Source: Humibacillus xanthopallidus (GTDB lineage Bacteria; Actinomycetota; Actinomycetes; Actinomycetales; Dermatophilaceae). From it: DNA of 64,000 nt. Shown here piece by piece: positions 35,134 through 43,386 of this stretch. The translations under genes and the position numbers were made by a program. The stretch spans positions 434,001-498,000 of the forward strand of contig NZ_VFQF01000002.1 in the NCBI RefSeq assembly GCF_006717145.1, read 5' to 3'. Numbering within the stretch: position 1 is the stretch's first letter; every line of letters starts with the position of its first letter. The notes below the pieces were generated by a model. It saw only the letters and a program-made list of their open reading frames with translations, was not told the origin of the DNA and did no database searches.

Positions 35134-36375
35134 GTGACGGAGTCGACTCGCACGACCGCCCCGCCGGCCGCCCATCCGGGCAGTGACCGGGCGCCCGTCA
35201 CCGGCGCACGGCAGGCCCTCCTGCGCGAGACCAACCTCGCCCTCGTCGTCAGCGCGGTGCTCGGCTCGCCGTCGCCACGATCGCGGGCCGACGTCGCAGG
35301 CCTCACGGGCATGACCCGGTCGACGGTGTCGCGCCTCGTCGACGAGCTCGTCGCCGGTGGGCTGCTCGTCGAGCTCGCGCAGGTCGCGGCCTCCCGGCCC
35401 GGTCGCCCCGCCACCCCGCTGGCAGCGAGCCGTCGAGTCGCCGCCCTCGGCCTCCAGGTCAATGCCGGCTCGCTCGCGGCCACCGTGGTCGCGCTCGACG
35501 GAACCCGCGTCGCCGAGGCCGTCGACGAGGGCGACTTCGTCGACAGCGAGCCCGGACCGGTGCTCGCACGCCTCGGACGTCTGGCTCGGGCCACCATCGA
35601 CGGGCTCCCCTCCGGCACAAGGCTGGTCGGCTGCGGGCTCGCCCTGCCGGGCATCGTCTCGATCGGCCCGGGAGTGCTCCTGCGCGCGCCCAACCTCGGG
35701 TGGTCGGACGTGCGTCCGTGCGACCACCTGAGCCCTGAGGTGCTCGGCGGCCTCGACCTCCGGCTCGGCAACGAGGCCGACCTCGCCGCTCTCACAGTTG
35801 CCCAGGAGGCGCCGGGGCGACCCGGCCCGCTGGCCGACTTCATCTACCTCTCGGGCGAGATCGGCATCGGTGGGGCGGCCGTCGTCGACGGTCGCGTCAT
35901 GACAGGACGCCACGGTTGGGCCGGCGAGATCGGCCACGTCTGCGTGGACCCCGACGGCCCCGCGTGCCCCTGCGGGTCCACGGGCTGCCTCGAGCGGTAT
36001 GCCGGTCGGCACGCCCTGCTCGAAGCCGCGGGGATGCCCCACGACGCGGACCCCACGGAGCTCGCCGAACGCATACGGGCTGGGGACGTCGATGCCACTG
36101 CGGCGCTCGACCGGGCCGCGTGGGCCCTCGCGACGGCCCTGGCCGGCGTCGTCAACGTGCTCGACCTGCCGGTCATCGTGCTCGGTGGACACCTCGGCCG
36201 GCTCGTCGACGTGCTGCGACCCCGGCTCGAGCCGCAGCTGAGCAGGCGCGTGCTCTCGAGCCGGTGGCTGCCGCCGACCATCGAGGTCGCCGGCGACGAC
36301 CCGGCCCCGGGTGCGACGGGTGCGGCGCTGGCCGAGCTGGCGCAGGTCGTCGACCACCCGGCCCGCTGGCTCTGA
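35134..36375 (+). CDS. ROK-family transcription regulator
   Basis: 413 residues. An N-terminal winged HTH (LVVSAVLGSPSPRSRADVAGLTGMTRSTVSRLVDELVAGGLLVE) precedes a ROK domain with LGLQVNAGSLAATVVALDG, the active-site-like region GWAGEIGHVCVDPDGPACPCGSTGCLERYAG, which holds the zinc-binding CxCGxxGCxE motif. Proteins of this shape are XylR/NagC-like repressors of sugar genes. The GTG at 35134 has GAGGGGAG upstream; the GTG at 35119 overlaps the LacI stop and is the alternative start (418 residues). Two sugar regulators of different families in one operon suggest control by two ligands. Confidence 0.93.
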   Translation: MTESTRTTAPPAAHPGSDRAPVTGARQALLRETNLALVVSAVLGSPSPRSRADVAGLTGMTRSTVSRLVDELVAGGLLVELAQVAASRPGRPATPLAASRRVAALGLQVNAGSLAATVVALDGTRVAEAVDEGDFVDSEPGPVLARLGRLARATIDGLPSGTRLVGCGLALPGIVSIGPGVLLRAPNLGWSDVRPCDHLSPEVLGGLDLRLGNEADLAALTVAQEAPGRPGPLADFIYLSGEIGIGGAAVVDGRVMTGRHGWAGEIGHVCVDPDGPACPCGSTGCLERYAGRHALLEAAGMPHDADPTELAERIRAGDVDATAALDRAAWALATALAGVVNVLDLPVIVLGGHLGRLVDVLRPRLEPQLSRRVLSSRWLPPTIEVAGDDPAPGATGAALAELAQVVDHPARWL

Positions 36376-36445
36376 GACGGCGGGGGCGCCCCGGTCCCCT
36401 CTCGATCACACAGCAGTCGATGGAGGGATGGGCGCCCGGCATGCG

Positions 36446-36982
36446 TCAGGTGCTGACGCCACCCTCCTCGTCGGGGAGGGGCGCGAGCACGGGAGGCTCC
36501 GCCGACCACGGGAAGACGATCCACTTGTCGGTCTGGCGCCACACGTAGTCGGGCGTCACCTCCGAGCGGGGCTTGGCGTAGAGGACCGCGCTGCGCGCCT
36601 CGGCGCCGTGCTGCTGCAGGAGGTCGAGCACGAGGGCGAGGGTGCGCCCCGAGTCGGCGACGTCGTCGACGACGAGGATGTGGCGGCCCTTGAGGCTGTC
36701 GGTGTCGAGGTGAGGCGCGAGCAGCACCGGGTCGGGGAGCGTCTCGTCGACGTCGGTGTAGAACTCGACGTTGATCGCATCGGTCAGCTTGATGCCGAGG
36801 GCGTAGGAGAGGCCGCCACCCGGGAGGAGGCCTCCGCGCGCCACGGCGACGAGGACCTCGGGGCGGAAGCTCGAGTCGGCCACGAGCTGAGCGAGCTCCC
36901 GGCAGGCGGTGCCGAACGTCTCCCACGTCAGCACCTCCTTGTCGACAAGGGCCCTGGAGTCAGCGTGGAAGGCGATCGTCAT
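36446..36982 (-). CDS. Phosphoribosyltransferase-fold protein
   Basis: 178 residues. The PRPP-binding loop is HILVVDDVADSGRTLALVLDLL, with the acidic pair and DSGRTL typical of type I PRTases, and the earlier VAVARGGLLPGGGLSYALG. The C-terminal stretch SEVTPDYVWRQTDKWIVFPW is typical of the xanthine/guanine PRTase-like family (gpt-like proteins of actinobacteria). It probably salvages a purine base, but the exact base is not readable. The ATG is 6 bases after TACCCT (leaderless type). Confidence 0.9.
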   Translation of the reverse strand: MTIAFHADSRALVDKEVLTWETFGTACRELAQLVADSSFRPEVLVAVARGGLLPGGGLSYALGIKLTDAINVEFYTDVDETLPDPVLLAPHLDTDSLKGRHILVVDDVADSGRTLALVLDLLQQHGAEARSAVLYAKPRSEVTPDYVWRQTDKWIVFPWSAEPPVLAPLPDEEGGVST

Positions 36983-36988
36983 GGGGCG

Positions 36989-36994
36989 AGGGTA
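36989..36994 (-). promoter_or_regulatory. Leaderless-type -10 box for the phosphoribosyltransferase
   Basis: TACCCT, 6 bases, then ATG. Confidence 0.55.
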
Positions 36995-37045
36995 GTCGCG
37001 CCCTGTGACCGTCGTGTTTCGTGGCTCTCGTCGCTTTTACCCCGG

Positions 37046-38125
37046 TCAGCGACCGGCGGTGCCAGCGCGCACCTCGGCGAGCAGCGGCGGCGGGAAGAGG
37101 GTGCGCGGGTAGAGGGCGATGGCCCCGCCCGTGCCCCGGATCATCACGGTCTCGCCCCGCTCGGCGACGCGGACGATGTCGCGGTAGGCCGTGCGCGCGG
37201 TGCCCGCCTCGGACGTCGCGGTGAAGCTGTCGTCGCCGAAGGTCAGCGTGATGCGGCCGGTGGGGGAGCGGCGCAGCACCCGACGCGTTCCGAGGTAGCC
37301 ACCCACGACGACCGCCGTGATGACGATGACCGTGACGAGGGGCAGGACCCACCGTGTCGTCGTGTCGGAGGAGAGCTGGACGAGCACCGAGAGCGCGACG
37401 AGAAGACCGAGGAGCGAGAGCGTGCCGAGGCCAGTGACCGACTGGACGGTGAAGTCACGTGACATCCGGGCGATCGTCGCGTCGTCGATGGTGGTGCTGG
37501 TGACACGAGCCGGGTCTGCCGGTGCGGCGTCGGTGGACGAGTTCGCTTCTGGCGACGCGTCGCTCGCGGTCGCGGGGTCGCCGTCGTTCATGGCCTGGTC
37601 GGCGCCGTCGGTCGGTCGTGGAGCGCCGACGGGCGCACCTGCCACCCCTGCCTGCGCGGCTGAAACGATCGCGTCGTCGCTCAGCGACGCGGGCAGGACG
37701 ATGAGGGCCTGCGACCCTCGCATGGCGAGGACGAGGTGGTGGCGAACGAGCGTCGCGGCGTCGAAGAGGTGCCACGGCACGTCGAACGCCGGGGGGTCGT
37801 CCTCGCGCTGGAGGACCAGGCCGCCGGGGCCGGCCGTGACCGTGAGGCGGGAGCCGACAGGGAACGTCCGGGAGAAGCGGCGCCGGGCCTGCCAGATGCG
37901 CACGGTGACGAGCACGGCGACCGTCGCGACGGCTAGGAGCAGGCCCACGACGAGCGGGAGCCCGAGCAGCCACTCGAGGGCGAGCACGAGCGTCGCCGGC
38001 ACGAGCAGGTCGACCCACTGCCGCCTCGCGAGCCGGTGCAGCACGAGGGCGAGGGCGACCCGGCCGGGGTCAGATGCGGCCACGACGGTCGAGCGGGTGA
38101 CGGCGGTGCCGGGCGCGGTGCTCAC
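37046..38125 (-). CDS. Membrane protein with two similar halves
   Basis: 359 residues. Each half has a pair of transmembrane helices (about 37-70 and about 228-275) followed by a soluble beta domain: VGSRLTVTAGPGGLVLQREDDPPAFDVPWHLFDAATLV in the first, and GRITLTFGDDSFTATSEAGTARTAYRDIVRVAERGETVMI in the second. This resembles two YcxB-like units in tandem, separated by an acidic Ala/Pro linker (residues about 165-210). Function unknown. GTG is 6 bases after TAGCAT. Alternatively only the second half is a true YcxB domain. Confidence 0.8.
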   Translation of the reverse strand: MSTAPGTAVTRSTVVAASDPGRVALALVLHRLARRQWVDLLVPATLVLALEWLLGLPLVVGLLLAVATVAVLVTVRIWQARRRFSRTFPVGSRLTVTAGPGGLVLQREDDPPAFDVPWHLFDAATLVRHHLVLAMRGSQALIVLPASLSDDAIVSAAQAGVAGAPVGAPRPTDGADQAMNDGDPATASDASPEANSSTDAAPADPARVTSTTIDDATIARMSRDFTVQSVTGLGTLSLLGLLVALSVLVQLSSDTTTRWVLPLVTVIVITAVVVGGYLGTRRVLRRSPTGRITLTFGDDSFTATSEAGTARTAYRDIVRVAERGETVMIRGTGGAIALYPRTLFPPPLLAEVRAGTAGR

Positions 38126-38131
38126 GGGCAG

Positions 38132-38137
38132 ATGCTA
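38132..38137 (-). promoter_or_regulatory. Leaderless-type -10 box for the two-half membrane protein
   Basis: TAGCAT, 6 bases, then GTG. Confidence 0.55.
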
Positions 38138-38175
38138 CGGGCTGGGCCGCAGCGGTCGTGCGGGAGACTGGGCCT

Positions 38176-39393
38176 GTGACCGAGACGCCGCGCACCCCTG
38201 GACCCTCCCGCCGCTCGAGGGTGGCGCCCTTCGAGGTGATGGACGTGCTCGACCGGGTGGCCGTGCTGCGGGCCGCGGGCCGTGACGTCGTGTCGCTCTG
38301 CGCCGGGGAGCCGTCGGGCGGTGCGCCCACCCTCGTCTCGGAGGCCGCGGCCCGCATCCACGCCTCGGGCAGGGCGCTCACCTACACCTCCGCCCTCGGC
38401 ATCCACGAGCTGCGCGCCGAGATCGCCGCCCACTACAGCCGCTGGTATGCCGTCGACGTCGACCCAGCCCGCGTGGCCGTCACGACGGGGTCCTCGGGCG
38501 GCTTCGTGCTGGCCTTTCTCGCAGCCTTCGACCCCGGCGACCGGGTGGCTCTCGCGCGACCCGGCTACCCGGCATACCGCAACATCCTCACCGCGCTCGG
38601 GTGCGAGGTGGTCGAGATCGACTGCGGCGCGGGCACCCGCTTCCAGCCCACGCCGGACCTTCTCGACGCGGCGTCGGCGGACGGGCCGCTCGCGGGCCTC
38701 ATCGTCGCTTCACCGGCGAATCCCACTGGCACGATGGTCGATCGGGCGGAGCTGACTGCTCTTGCGCAGTGGTGTCGGACCAACGGCGTGCGTCTCGTCA
38801 GCGACGAGATCTACCACGGTGTCACCTATCCCGAGCAGTCACCGGCACGCGCTGCTGACCCGCGCGGGGTCTGCGCGTGGGAGGTCGACGACACGGCGAT
38901 CGTCATCTCGTCGTTCAGCAAGTACTGGGGCATGACGGGGTGGCGCCTCGGGTGGATGTTGCTGCCGGACGACCTCGTGCGACCTGTCGACGCGCTCGCG
39001 GGCAACGTGGCGCTGTGCCCTCCGGCGCCGGCGCAGTATGCCGCCGTGTCCGCCTTCGCCCAGGAGTCCTACCACGAGTGCGACGGAGCCGTTGCGGAGT
39101 TCGCCCGCACGCGGAAACTGTTGCTCGACAACGGTTCTCGACTGGGCTGGGGCGAGTCCGCTCCGCCGGACGGCGCCTTCTACTACTGGGCGGACCTCGG
39201 GCCGCAGCTCGAGCGGTGGGGCTCGTCTGGCGACTATGCGCGGGCCCTGCTCGAGGAGGCCGCGGTGGCGATCACACCCGGTGGTGACTTCGACGACCGG
39301 TCGGGTGGGCACTCCGTGCGGCTCAGCTTCGCGGCGGGCAGCACCGCCGTCGCCGAGGCCATCGAGCGGATCGAGGCGTTCAACCGCGGCTGA
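38176..39393 (+). CDS. Class I/II PLP-dependent aminotransferase
   Basis: 405 residues. The PLP Lys is in IVISSFSKYWGMTGWRLGWML; the substrate and cofactor contacts are in SLCAGEPSGGAP, SPANPTGTMVDRAEL and VRLSFAAG near the end. It is an aspartate-aminotransferase-like (AAT_I) enzyme; the amino acid substrate cannot be told. GTG is 6 bases after GAGACT, a box shared with the facing phosphotransferase gene and perhaps a -10 variant. Its 3' end overlaps that convergent gene by 14 bases. Confidence 0.93.
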   Translation: MTETPRTPGPSRRSRVAPFEVMDVLDRVAVLRAAGRDVVSLCAGEPSGGAPTLVSEAAARIHASGRALTYTSALGIHELRAEIAAHYSRWYAVDVDPARVAVTTGSSGGFVLAFLAAFDPGDRVALARPGYPAYRNILTALGCEVVEIDCGAGTRFQPTPDLLDAASADGPLAGLIVASPANPTGTMVDRAELTALAQWCRTNGVRLVSDEIYHGVTYPEQSPARAADPRGVCAWEVDDTAIVISSFSKYWGMTGWRLGWMLLPDDLVRPVDALAGNVALCPPAPAQYAAVSAFAQESYHECDGAVAEFARTRKLLLDNGSRLGWGESAPPDGAFYYWADLGPQLERWGSSGDYARALLEEAAVAITPGGDFDDRSGGHSVRLSFAAGSTAVAEAIERIEAFNRG

Positions 39394-40387
39394 GGTCGTC
39401 GAGCAGTGCCTGGAGCGTACGGTGGGCGGTGCGCGACATGACCGGGTTGGTCTCGCGGTAGTACCAGAGGCAGCCGACGGCCTGGGCGAGGGCCCATCCC
39501 CTGCCGCGGTCCCACTCCTCGTCGTTGCTGCCGAGGGCCTGGCGGTACGCGTCGCGAGCCGCCGGGGTGAAGAGGTTCCAGGCCGGCTGGAGGTCGAGCG
39601 CCGGGTCGGCGACGGCGAGCTGGCCCACGTCGATGACCCCGGTGAGGGCGGGCTGGGCCGCCGGGCCGGTGGCGGCCGTGGGGTCGTCCTCGTCGACGAG
39701 CAGGTTGCCGGGCATGAGGTCGCCGTGAGTCCACGCGTCCAGGTCGGTCCGCGGGGTGCTCCGGAGTCGGCCCCAGAGCGTGGCCAGGGCGACGGTGTCG
39801 ATGAGGCCTGAGCTCAGGTCCTGGCTGCGCCGCACGTATTCGTCGTGCTCGGTGAGCAGGCCGCCCCGACGCGTGCCGTGGAAGGTGCGTCCTTCGGTGG
39901 GCAGGGAGCGCACGGCCCGGACGAAGCCCGCGAGCTGCTCCGCGACCTGAGGGGAGTCCGCGGCATCCGTCTCCGCGGCGGGGATGCCGGGCACCCAGCG
40001 GTAGACCGACCAGGGGAGCGGGTAGCCCGCGCCGGGCTCGCCCAGCGCGACGGGCTCGGGAACGGCGAGCGGCGAGACGGTCAGCAGCCTGCGCGCGGCG
40101 TCCATCTCGCTGAGGAGCTCGACGCGACGAGCCTGCACGGCACCGGCCTGCACGTCACTGGCGCCAACGTCACCGGAGTCGACGTCGCTGGCGTCTGTGC
40201 CTCCCTCGAGGGGCAGCCGAGCGACGAGGTCGGGGCCGATGCGGAAGATGGCGTTGACGGTGCCGTGCGAGCGCACCGGGCGAACCGGCATACCGGCCCA
40301 GGCGGGGAACTGCTCGCTGACCAACCGGGCGACCGTCGTGGCGGAGACCTCGATCTGGTTCGCGTGCATCGGTCTCGCGGGCGGCAT
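39380..40387 (-). CDS. Aminoglycoside phosphotransferase-like (APH) family protein
   Basis: 335 residues. The kinase catalytic loop is LDAWTHGDLMPGNLLVDEDD (His-Gly-Asp and the following Asn) and the metal-binding Asp lies in LTGVIDVGQLAVADPALDLQPAW. The N-terminal lobe contains GTVNAIFRIGPDLVARLP, then a short insertion DASDVDSGDVGASDVQAGAV. Such genes are common and mostly not resistance genes; the substrate is unknown. ATG 40387 follows GAGACT by 7 bases; ATG 40369 is an alternative start. Confidence 0.88.
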   Translation of the reverse strand: MPPARPMHANQIEVSATTVARLVSEQFPAWAGMPVRPVRSHGTVNAIFRIGPDLVARLPLEGGTDASDVDSGDVGASDVQAGAVQARRVELLSEMDAARRLLTVSPLAVPEPVALGEPGAGYPLPWSVYRWVPGIPAAETDAADSPQVAEQLAGFVRAVRSLPTEGRTFHGTRRGGLLTEHDEYVRRSQDLSSGLIDTVALATLWGRLRSTPRTDLDAWTHGDLMPGNLLVDEDDPTAATGPAAQPALTGVIDVGQLAVADPALDLQPAWNLFTPAARDAYRQALGSNDEEWDRGRGWALAQAVGCLWYYRETNPVMSRTAHRTLQALLDDLSRG

Positions 40388-40457
40388 GCGTCGCAGTCTC
40401 GGACCGTGGCTGGGCCCGCGTCCACCCGATTTGCGCCCGCGCACGGGCTCGCGGGTC

Positions 40458-40463
40458 TAGCGT
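40458..40463 (+). promoter_or_regulatory. Leaderless-type -10 box for the DUF5995 gene
   Basis: TAGCGT, 6 bases, then ATG at 40470. The identical hexamer and distance precede the SDR gene at 43387. Confidence 0.55.
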
Positions 40464-40469
40464 CCGAGC

Positions 40470-41228
40470 ATGGGGTGGTGGTCGAGCATCGTCGGTGCGG
40501 TGACGAGCCGCTTCGGGGGCGGCCGTCCCGAGGTGCCCCCGCCGGGCCAGTTCACCTCGGTCGACGCGCTCGTCGCCCGGATGAGCCAGGTGCAGGCGGG
40601 CCTGCCCGACGGCGACGGGGTGCGGGCCTTCAACGGGATGTACCTCACGGTCACCGAGCTCGTGCGCGACCGCATCGCGGCCGGCGGCTTCGCCGACAGC
40701 GCCTTCATAACGCGGCTCGACCTCGTCTTCGCCGGGCTCTACCTCGAGGCGGTGGATGCCGCGCAGCCGGTGAGCGCGTGGCGCCCGCTCTTCGAGCAGC
40801 GGCACACGCCGGGGGTGCTGTCGATCCAGTTCGCGCTCGCCGGCATGAACGCCCACATCAACCACGACCTGCCGATCGCCGTCGTGCGCGCGTGCCGCCA
40901 GCTCGGCCTCACCCTCGACAGCCCCGGTGTGGAGACCGACTACCAGAGCATCACCGGGCTGCTCGCCTCGGTGCAGGAGCAGGTGCGCCAGTCGTTCTTC
41001 ACGGGCCTGGAGCTCGAGATCGACCAGCGGTATGCCGCCCCGCTCGCCAACCTCGTCGGCTCGTGGAGCATCGGCCGGGCCCGCGATGCGGCGTGGGCCA
41101 ACGCGCGAGTGCTGTGGGAGATCCGCAACACCGAACCGGTGCGCACGGACTTCCTCGCCACCCTGTCGAGCACCGTCGGCATGGTCGGGTCGCGGCTGCT
41201 CACACCAGTGGCCGAGCTCGCCCCCTGA
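40470..41228 (+). CDS. DUF5995 family protein
   Basis: 252 residues, mostly helical. Typical family stretches: FTSVDALVARMSQVQAGLP, GVRAFNGMYLTVTELV, ISWRPLF-like VSAWRPLFEQRHTPGVLSIQFALAGMNAHINHDLPIAVV and SWSIGRARDAAWANARVLWEIR. The His pairs in NAHINHDLP could bind a metal or lipid. Function unknown. Ends just before the first hairpin repeat cluster; convergent with the MFS gene. Confidence 0.85.
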   Translation: MGWWSSIVGAVTSRFGGGRPEVPPPGQFTSVDALVARMSQVQAGLPDGDGVRAFNGMYLTVTELVRDRIAAGGFADSAFITRLDLVFAGLYLEAVDAAQPVSAWRPLFEQRHTPGVLSIQFALAGMNAHINHDLPIAVVRACRQLGLTLDSPGVETDYQSITGLLASVQEQVRQSFFTGLELEIDQRYAAPLANLVGSWSIGRARDAAWANARVLWEIRNTEPVRTDFLATLSSTVGMVGSRLLTPVAELAP

Positions 41229-41237
41229 GCCCCTCAC

Positions 41238-41414
41238 CAATCGAAAGAGCAGTTCGTCGGCACCAAAGGGGGCGCCCTCAGCGGCGACCTCAGCAATCGA
41301 AAGAACGGTTCGACGGCACCCCCGGGATTCCCTCAGCAATCGAGAGAGCAGTTCGTCGCCCTTCCAGGCGACCGCGCGGGCGCGCTCGGCGGCGACGAAC
41401 TGCTCTTTCGATTG
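41238..41414. repeat. Repeat cluster A: three direct and one inverted copy of a 24-bp element
   Basis: The 24-base element CAATCGAAAGAGCAGTTCGT(CGGC) occurs at 41238, 41294 (diverged) and 41337, with an inverted copy at 41391-41414. The last two pair into a 24-bp stem with one mismatch around a 30-base loop. It lies between two convergent genes and could stop transcription from both sides. This subtype has AGTTCGTCG where clusters B and C have ACTCCGTCG. Confidence 0.85.
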
Positions 41415-41429
41415 GGATTCAGGTGCGGC

Positions 41430-42722
41430 TCAGGCAGAGGCGGGCAGGGGCTCCGGGAGGGCGGTCTGCCCCCGGGTGCCGCGCTCCTCGGCGACTGGGG
41501 CGGTTTCGACCTCGCCCCGACGCGACCGCAGGGCGGCGCGGAGGCGCCACGCGGCATACAGGGCCACGAGGCTGATGACGAGGTGCAGCCCGAGGAAGCC
41601 GCTCGAGAGACCCATGCCGAGCAGCGCGCCGGCGACGAGCGGCCCGAGAGCCGAGAACGTCGTCTGGATCGCGGTGAACGTGCCGAGCGTCGTGCCGACG
41701 AGACCCTTGGGGGCGAGGCTCGCGGTGAGCGGGTTGAGGACGGGCGCATACATCGTCTCGCCGACGGCGAAGATGCCGAAGGTCGTGACGAAGAGCGCCG
41801 AGGCGATCTCGGGAGTGAACTGGGCGGCGGAGAGCACGACCCACGCGAGCGTCCAGATGCCGCCGACGGCCATGAGCAGGGTGCCAGCGCCGCGCTTGGC
41901 GGTGAGGCGCACGACGACGACCTGCAGCGCGACGATGACGAGGCAGTTGACGGCCGCGGCGAGCCCGATGGCGGTCTCGTCGACGTTGAGCACGGTCAGC
42001 GCATATGCCGGGAGGCCGGACTCGAACTGAGCGTAGAAGCCGAGGGCGAGCGCCACGGCGACGACCGCGGTCCAGCGGAGCGCAGGCACCGCGAAGATGC
42101 GCCGGAGGGCCTCCATCGTGCCAAGGCGCGTCTCGGCCTCGCCCGCCGCGAGCTCGGGAGCGAGGTCGGTCGGGGCGCCGATGCCGGCGACGTGGATCAG
42201 CCCAGCGGAGACGGCGAAGCCGACGCCGGCGGCCAGGAACGCGAAGACCATGCCGTCGGCGCGGTCGAGGTCGACGAACAGACCCGCGACGAAGGCGCCG
42301 ACCGCCATGCCGATGGCCTCGCCGGTGAACTTGTAGGCGAAGACCTTGCGGCGGTCGTCACTCGGCGTCCACCGCAGCACGAGCACCGACGCGGCCGGGC
42401 CGGCCGCGGTCAGGCCGAGGCCGAAGACGAACATGCCGGTGAGGAAGGCAGGCGCCGTCGTGGCCCAGACGAGGCCGCCGACGCCGACGGCTGCGAGCAG
42501 CTTGGCGGCCACCGCGACGGTGACGGGGTTGAAGCGGTCGGACAGGCGGCCGGCGAAGGGAGCCGCGACGAGGGCGCCGACGGAGAAGAGGGTGCTGGCG
42601 AGGGCCGCGGTGAGGGCGCCCCACCCGCGGGTGTTCGCCGCGTACGCGTACTGGTACGGCAGCACCGTCCCCCAACCGAGCATGCCGATGGAGGAGGCGA
42701 GGATGAGCAGCTTGGTGCGCAC
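41430..42722 (-). CDS. Major facilitator superfamily transporter
   Basis: 430 residues, 12 hydrophobic segments. The MFS loop motif between helices 2 and 3 is GRLSDRFNPVTVA, and the matching loop in the second half is VRLTAKRGAGTLL. The overall pattern (helix 1 with MLGWGTVLPYQYAYA) is that of a drug/H+ antiporter-like or unknown exporter. It starts with GTG and has a hairpin in its 5' leader. It is divergent from a MarR regulator, with a perfect palindrome between them, so it is probably an efflux pump derepressed by the MarR ligand. No substrate can be named. Confidence 0.92.
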   Translation of the reverse strand: MRTKLLILASSIGMLGWGTVLPYQYAYAANTRGWGALTAALASTLFSVGALVAAPFAGRLSDRFNPVTVAVAAKLLAAVGVGGLVWATTAPAFLTGMFVFGLGLTAAGPAASVLVLRWTPSDDRRKVFAYKFTGEAIGMAVGAFVAGLFVDLDRADGMVFAFLAAGVGFAVSAGLIHVAGIGAPTDLAPELAAGEAETRLGTMEALRRIFAVPALRWTAVVAVALALGFYAQFESGLPAYALTVLNVDETAIGLAAAVNCLVIVALQVVVVRLTAKRGAGTLLMAVGGIWTLAWVVLSAAQFTPEIASALFVTTFGIFAVGETMYAPVLNPLTASLAPKGLVGTTLGTFTAIQTTFSALGPLVAGALLGMGLSSGFLGLHLVISLVALYAAWRLRAALRSRRGEVETAPVAEERGTRGQTALPEPLPASA

Positions 42723-42749
42723 GAGGTTTCACACCCTTTCTGACGACGG

Positions 42750-42780
42750 GAGGCCGAAGCGAGAACAGTGCTTCGGCCTC
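42750..42780 (-). other. 11-bp hairpin in the 5' leader of the MFS gene
   Basis: GAGGCCGAAGC and GCTTCGGCCTC pair around a 9-base loop, 28 bases upstream of the GTG. No T-run follows in the MFS direction. It may influence mRNA stability or translation. Confidence 0.55.
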
Positions 42781-42799
42781 AAATATTTCGAACACGAAC

Positions 42800-42811
42800 T
42801 TCGATATCGAA
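42800..42811. promoter_or_regulatory. Perfect palindrome TTCGATATCGAA between MFS and MarR genes
   Basis: A 12-bp palindrome in an unusually AT-rich stretch between two divergent genes, with a related half site TTCGAACACGAA just to its left (42788-42799). Likely operator of the MarR protein. Confidence 0.65.
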
Positions 42812-42840
42812 AGACTATCACTCCGCGCTCGGGTGCGACA

Positions 42841-43362
42841 ATGCGGTTCATGGCAGCCAAGCGACGTCAGACGGCCCAGCAGGAGCACGCGTCCGACGTC
42901 GCGACCTACGTCGCCGCCGGCGGCGAGGAGTCGGTGCAGCGGGTCATCACCGCCGTGTATGCCGTGACGAAGAAGCTCGACCAGTGGTACGTGCGGCAGT
43001 TCGCCGACCTCGACCTCACCCAGGGGGAGTGGGCGGTGCTCGCCGCGCTCGCCCGGGCCGGCGACACCTGCCTCACGCCGAGCCAGCTCGCCGACCTCTC
43101 CAACGTCGCGCCGTCCTCGATGACGCACCGCCTCGACAAGATGGCCGGCCGGGGACTCCTGCAGCGCCGGCCCGACACGACGAACCGCACCCGCACGCTG
43201 GTGTCCCTGACGACCGAGGGCTGGGCTCTCTTCAGCGCAGCCGTGCGCGAGTCGAACGTCGTCGAGAGCGACACCCTGCGGGGCCTCAGCAGCAGCGAGC
43301 GGCACGAACTCGCCCGGCTCCTCGAGATCGTCATCGACGGTCTCGACGACGTCGACGCCTGA
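42841..43362 (+). CDS. MarR-family transcription regulator
   Basis: 173 residues. The winged HTH is DLTQGEWAVLAALARAGDTCLTPSQLADLSNVAPSSMTHRLDKMAGRGLLQRRPDTTNRTRTLVSLT, the full MarR signature including the wing DxxxxRxxxxxLT. It likely controls itself and the divergent MFS pump through the palindrome at 42800. ATG 42841 or ATG 42850 (MAAKRRQ) may be the start; neither has a clear ribosome site or TANNNT box. Confidence 0.93.
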   Translation: MRFMAAKRRQTAQQEHASDVATYVAAGGEESVQRVITAVYAVTKKLDQWYVRQFADLDLTQGEWAVLAALARAGDTCLTPSQLADLSNVAPSSMTHRLDKMAGRGLLQRRPDTTNRTRTLVSLTTEGWALFSAAVRESNVVESDTLRGLSSSERHELARLLEIVIDGLDDVDA

Positions 43363-43374
43363 CCGCCTGGGGCG

Positions 43375-43380
43375 TAGCGT
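43375..43380 (+). promoter_or_regulatory. Leaderless-type -10 box for the SDR gene
   Basis: TAGCGT, 6 bases, then ATG at 43387; lies in the 24 bases after the MarR stop. Confidence 0.55.
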
Positions 43381-43386
43381 CGCCTC

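Noticed and set aside
39380-40387. Aminoglycoside resistance gene
   Set aside because: Only the general APH kinase fold is visible and no resistance context exists; the annotation is kept neutral.
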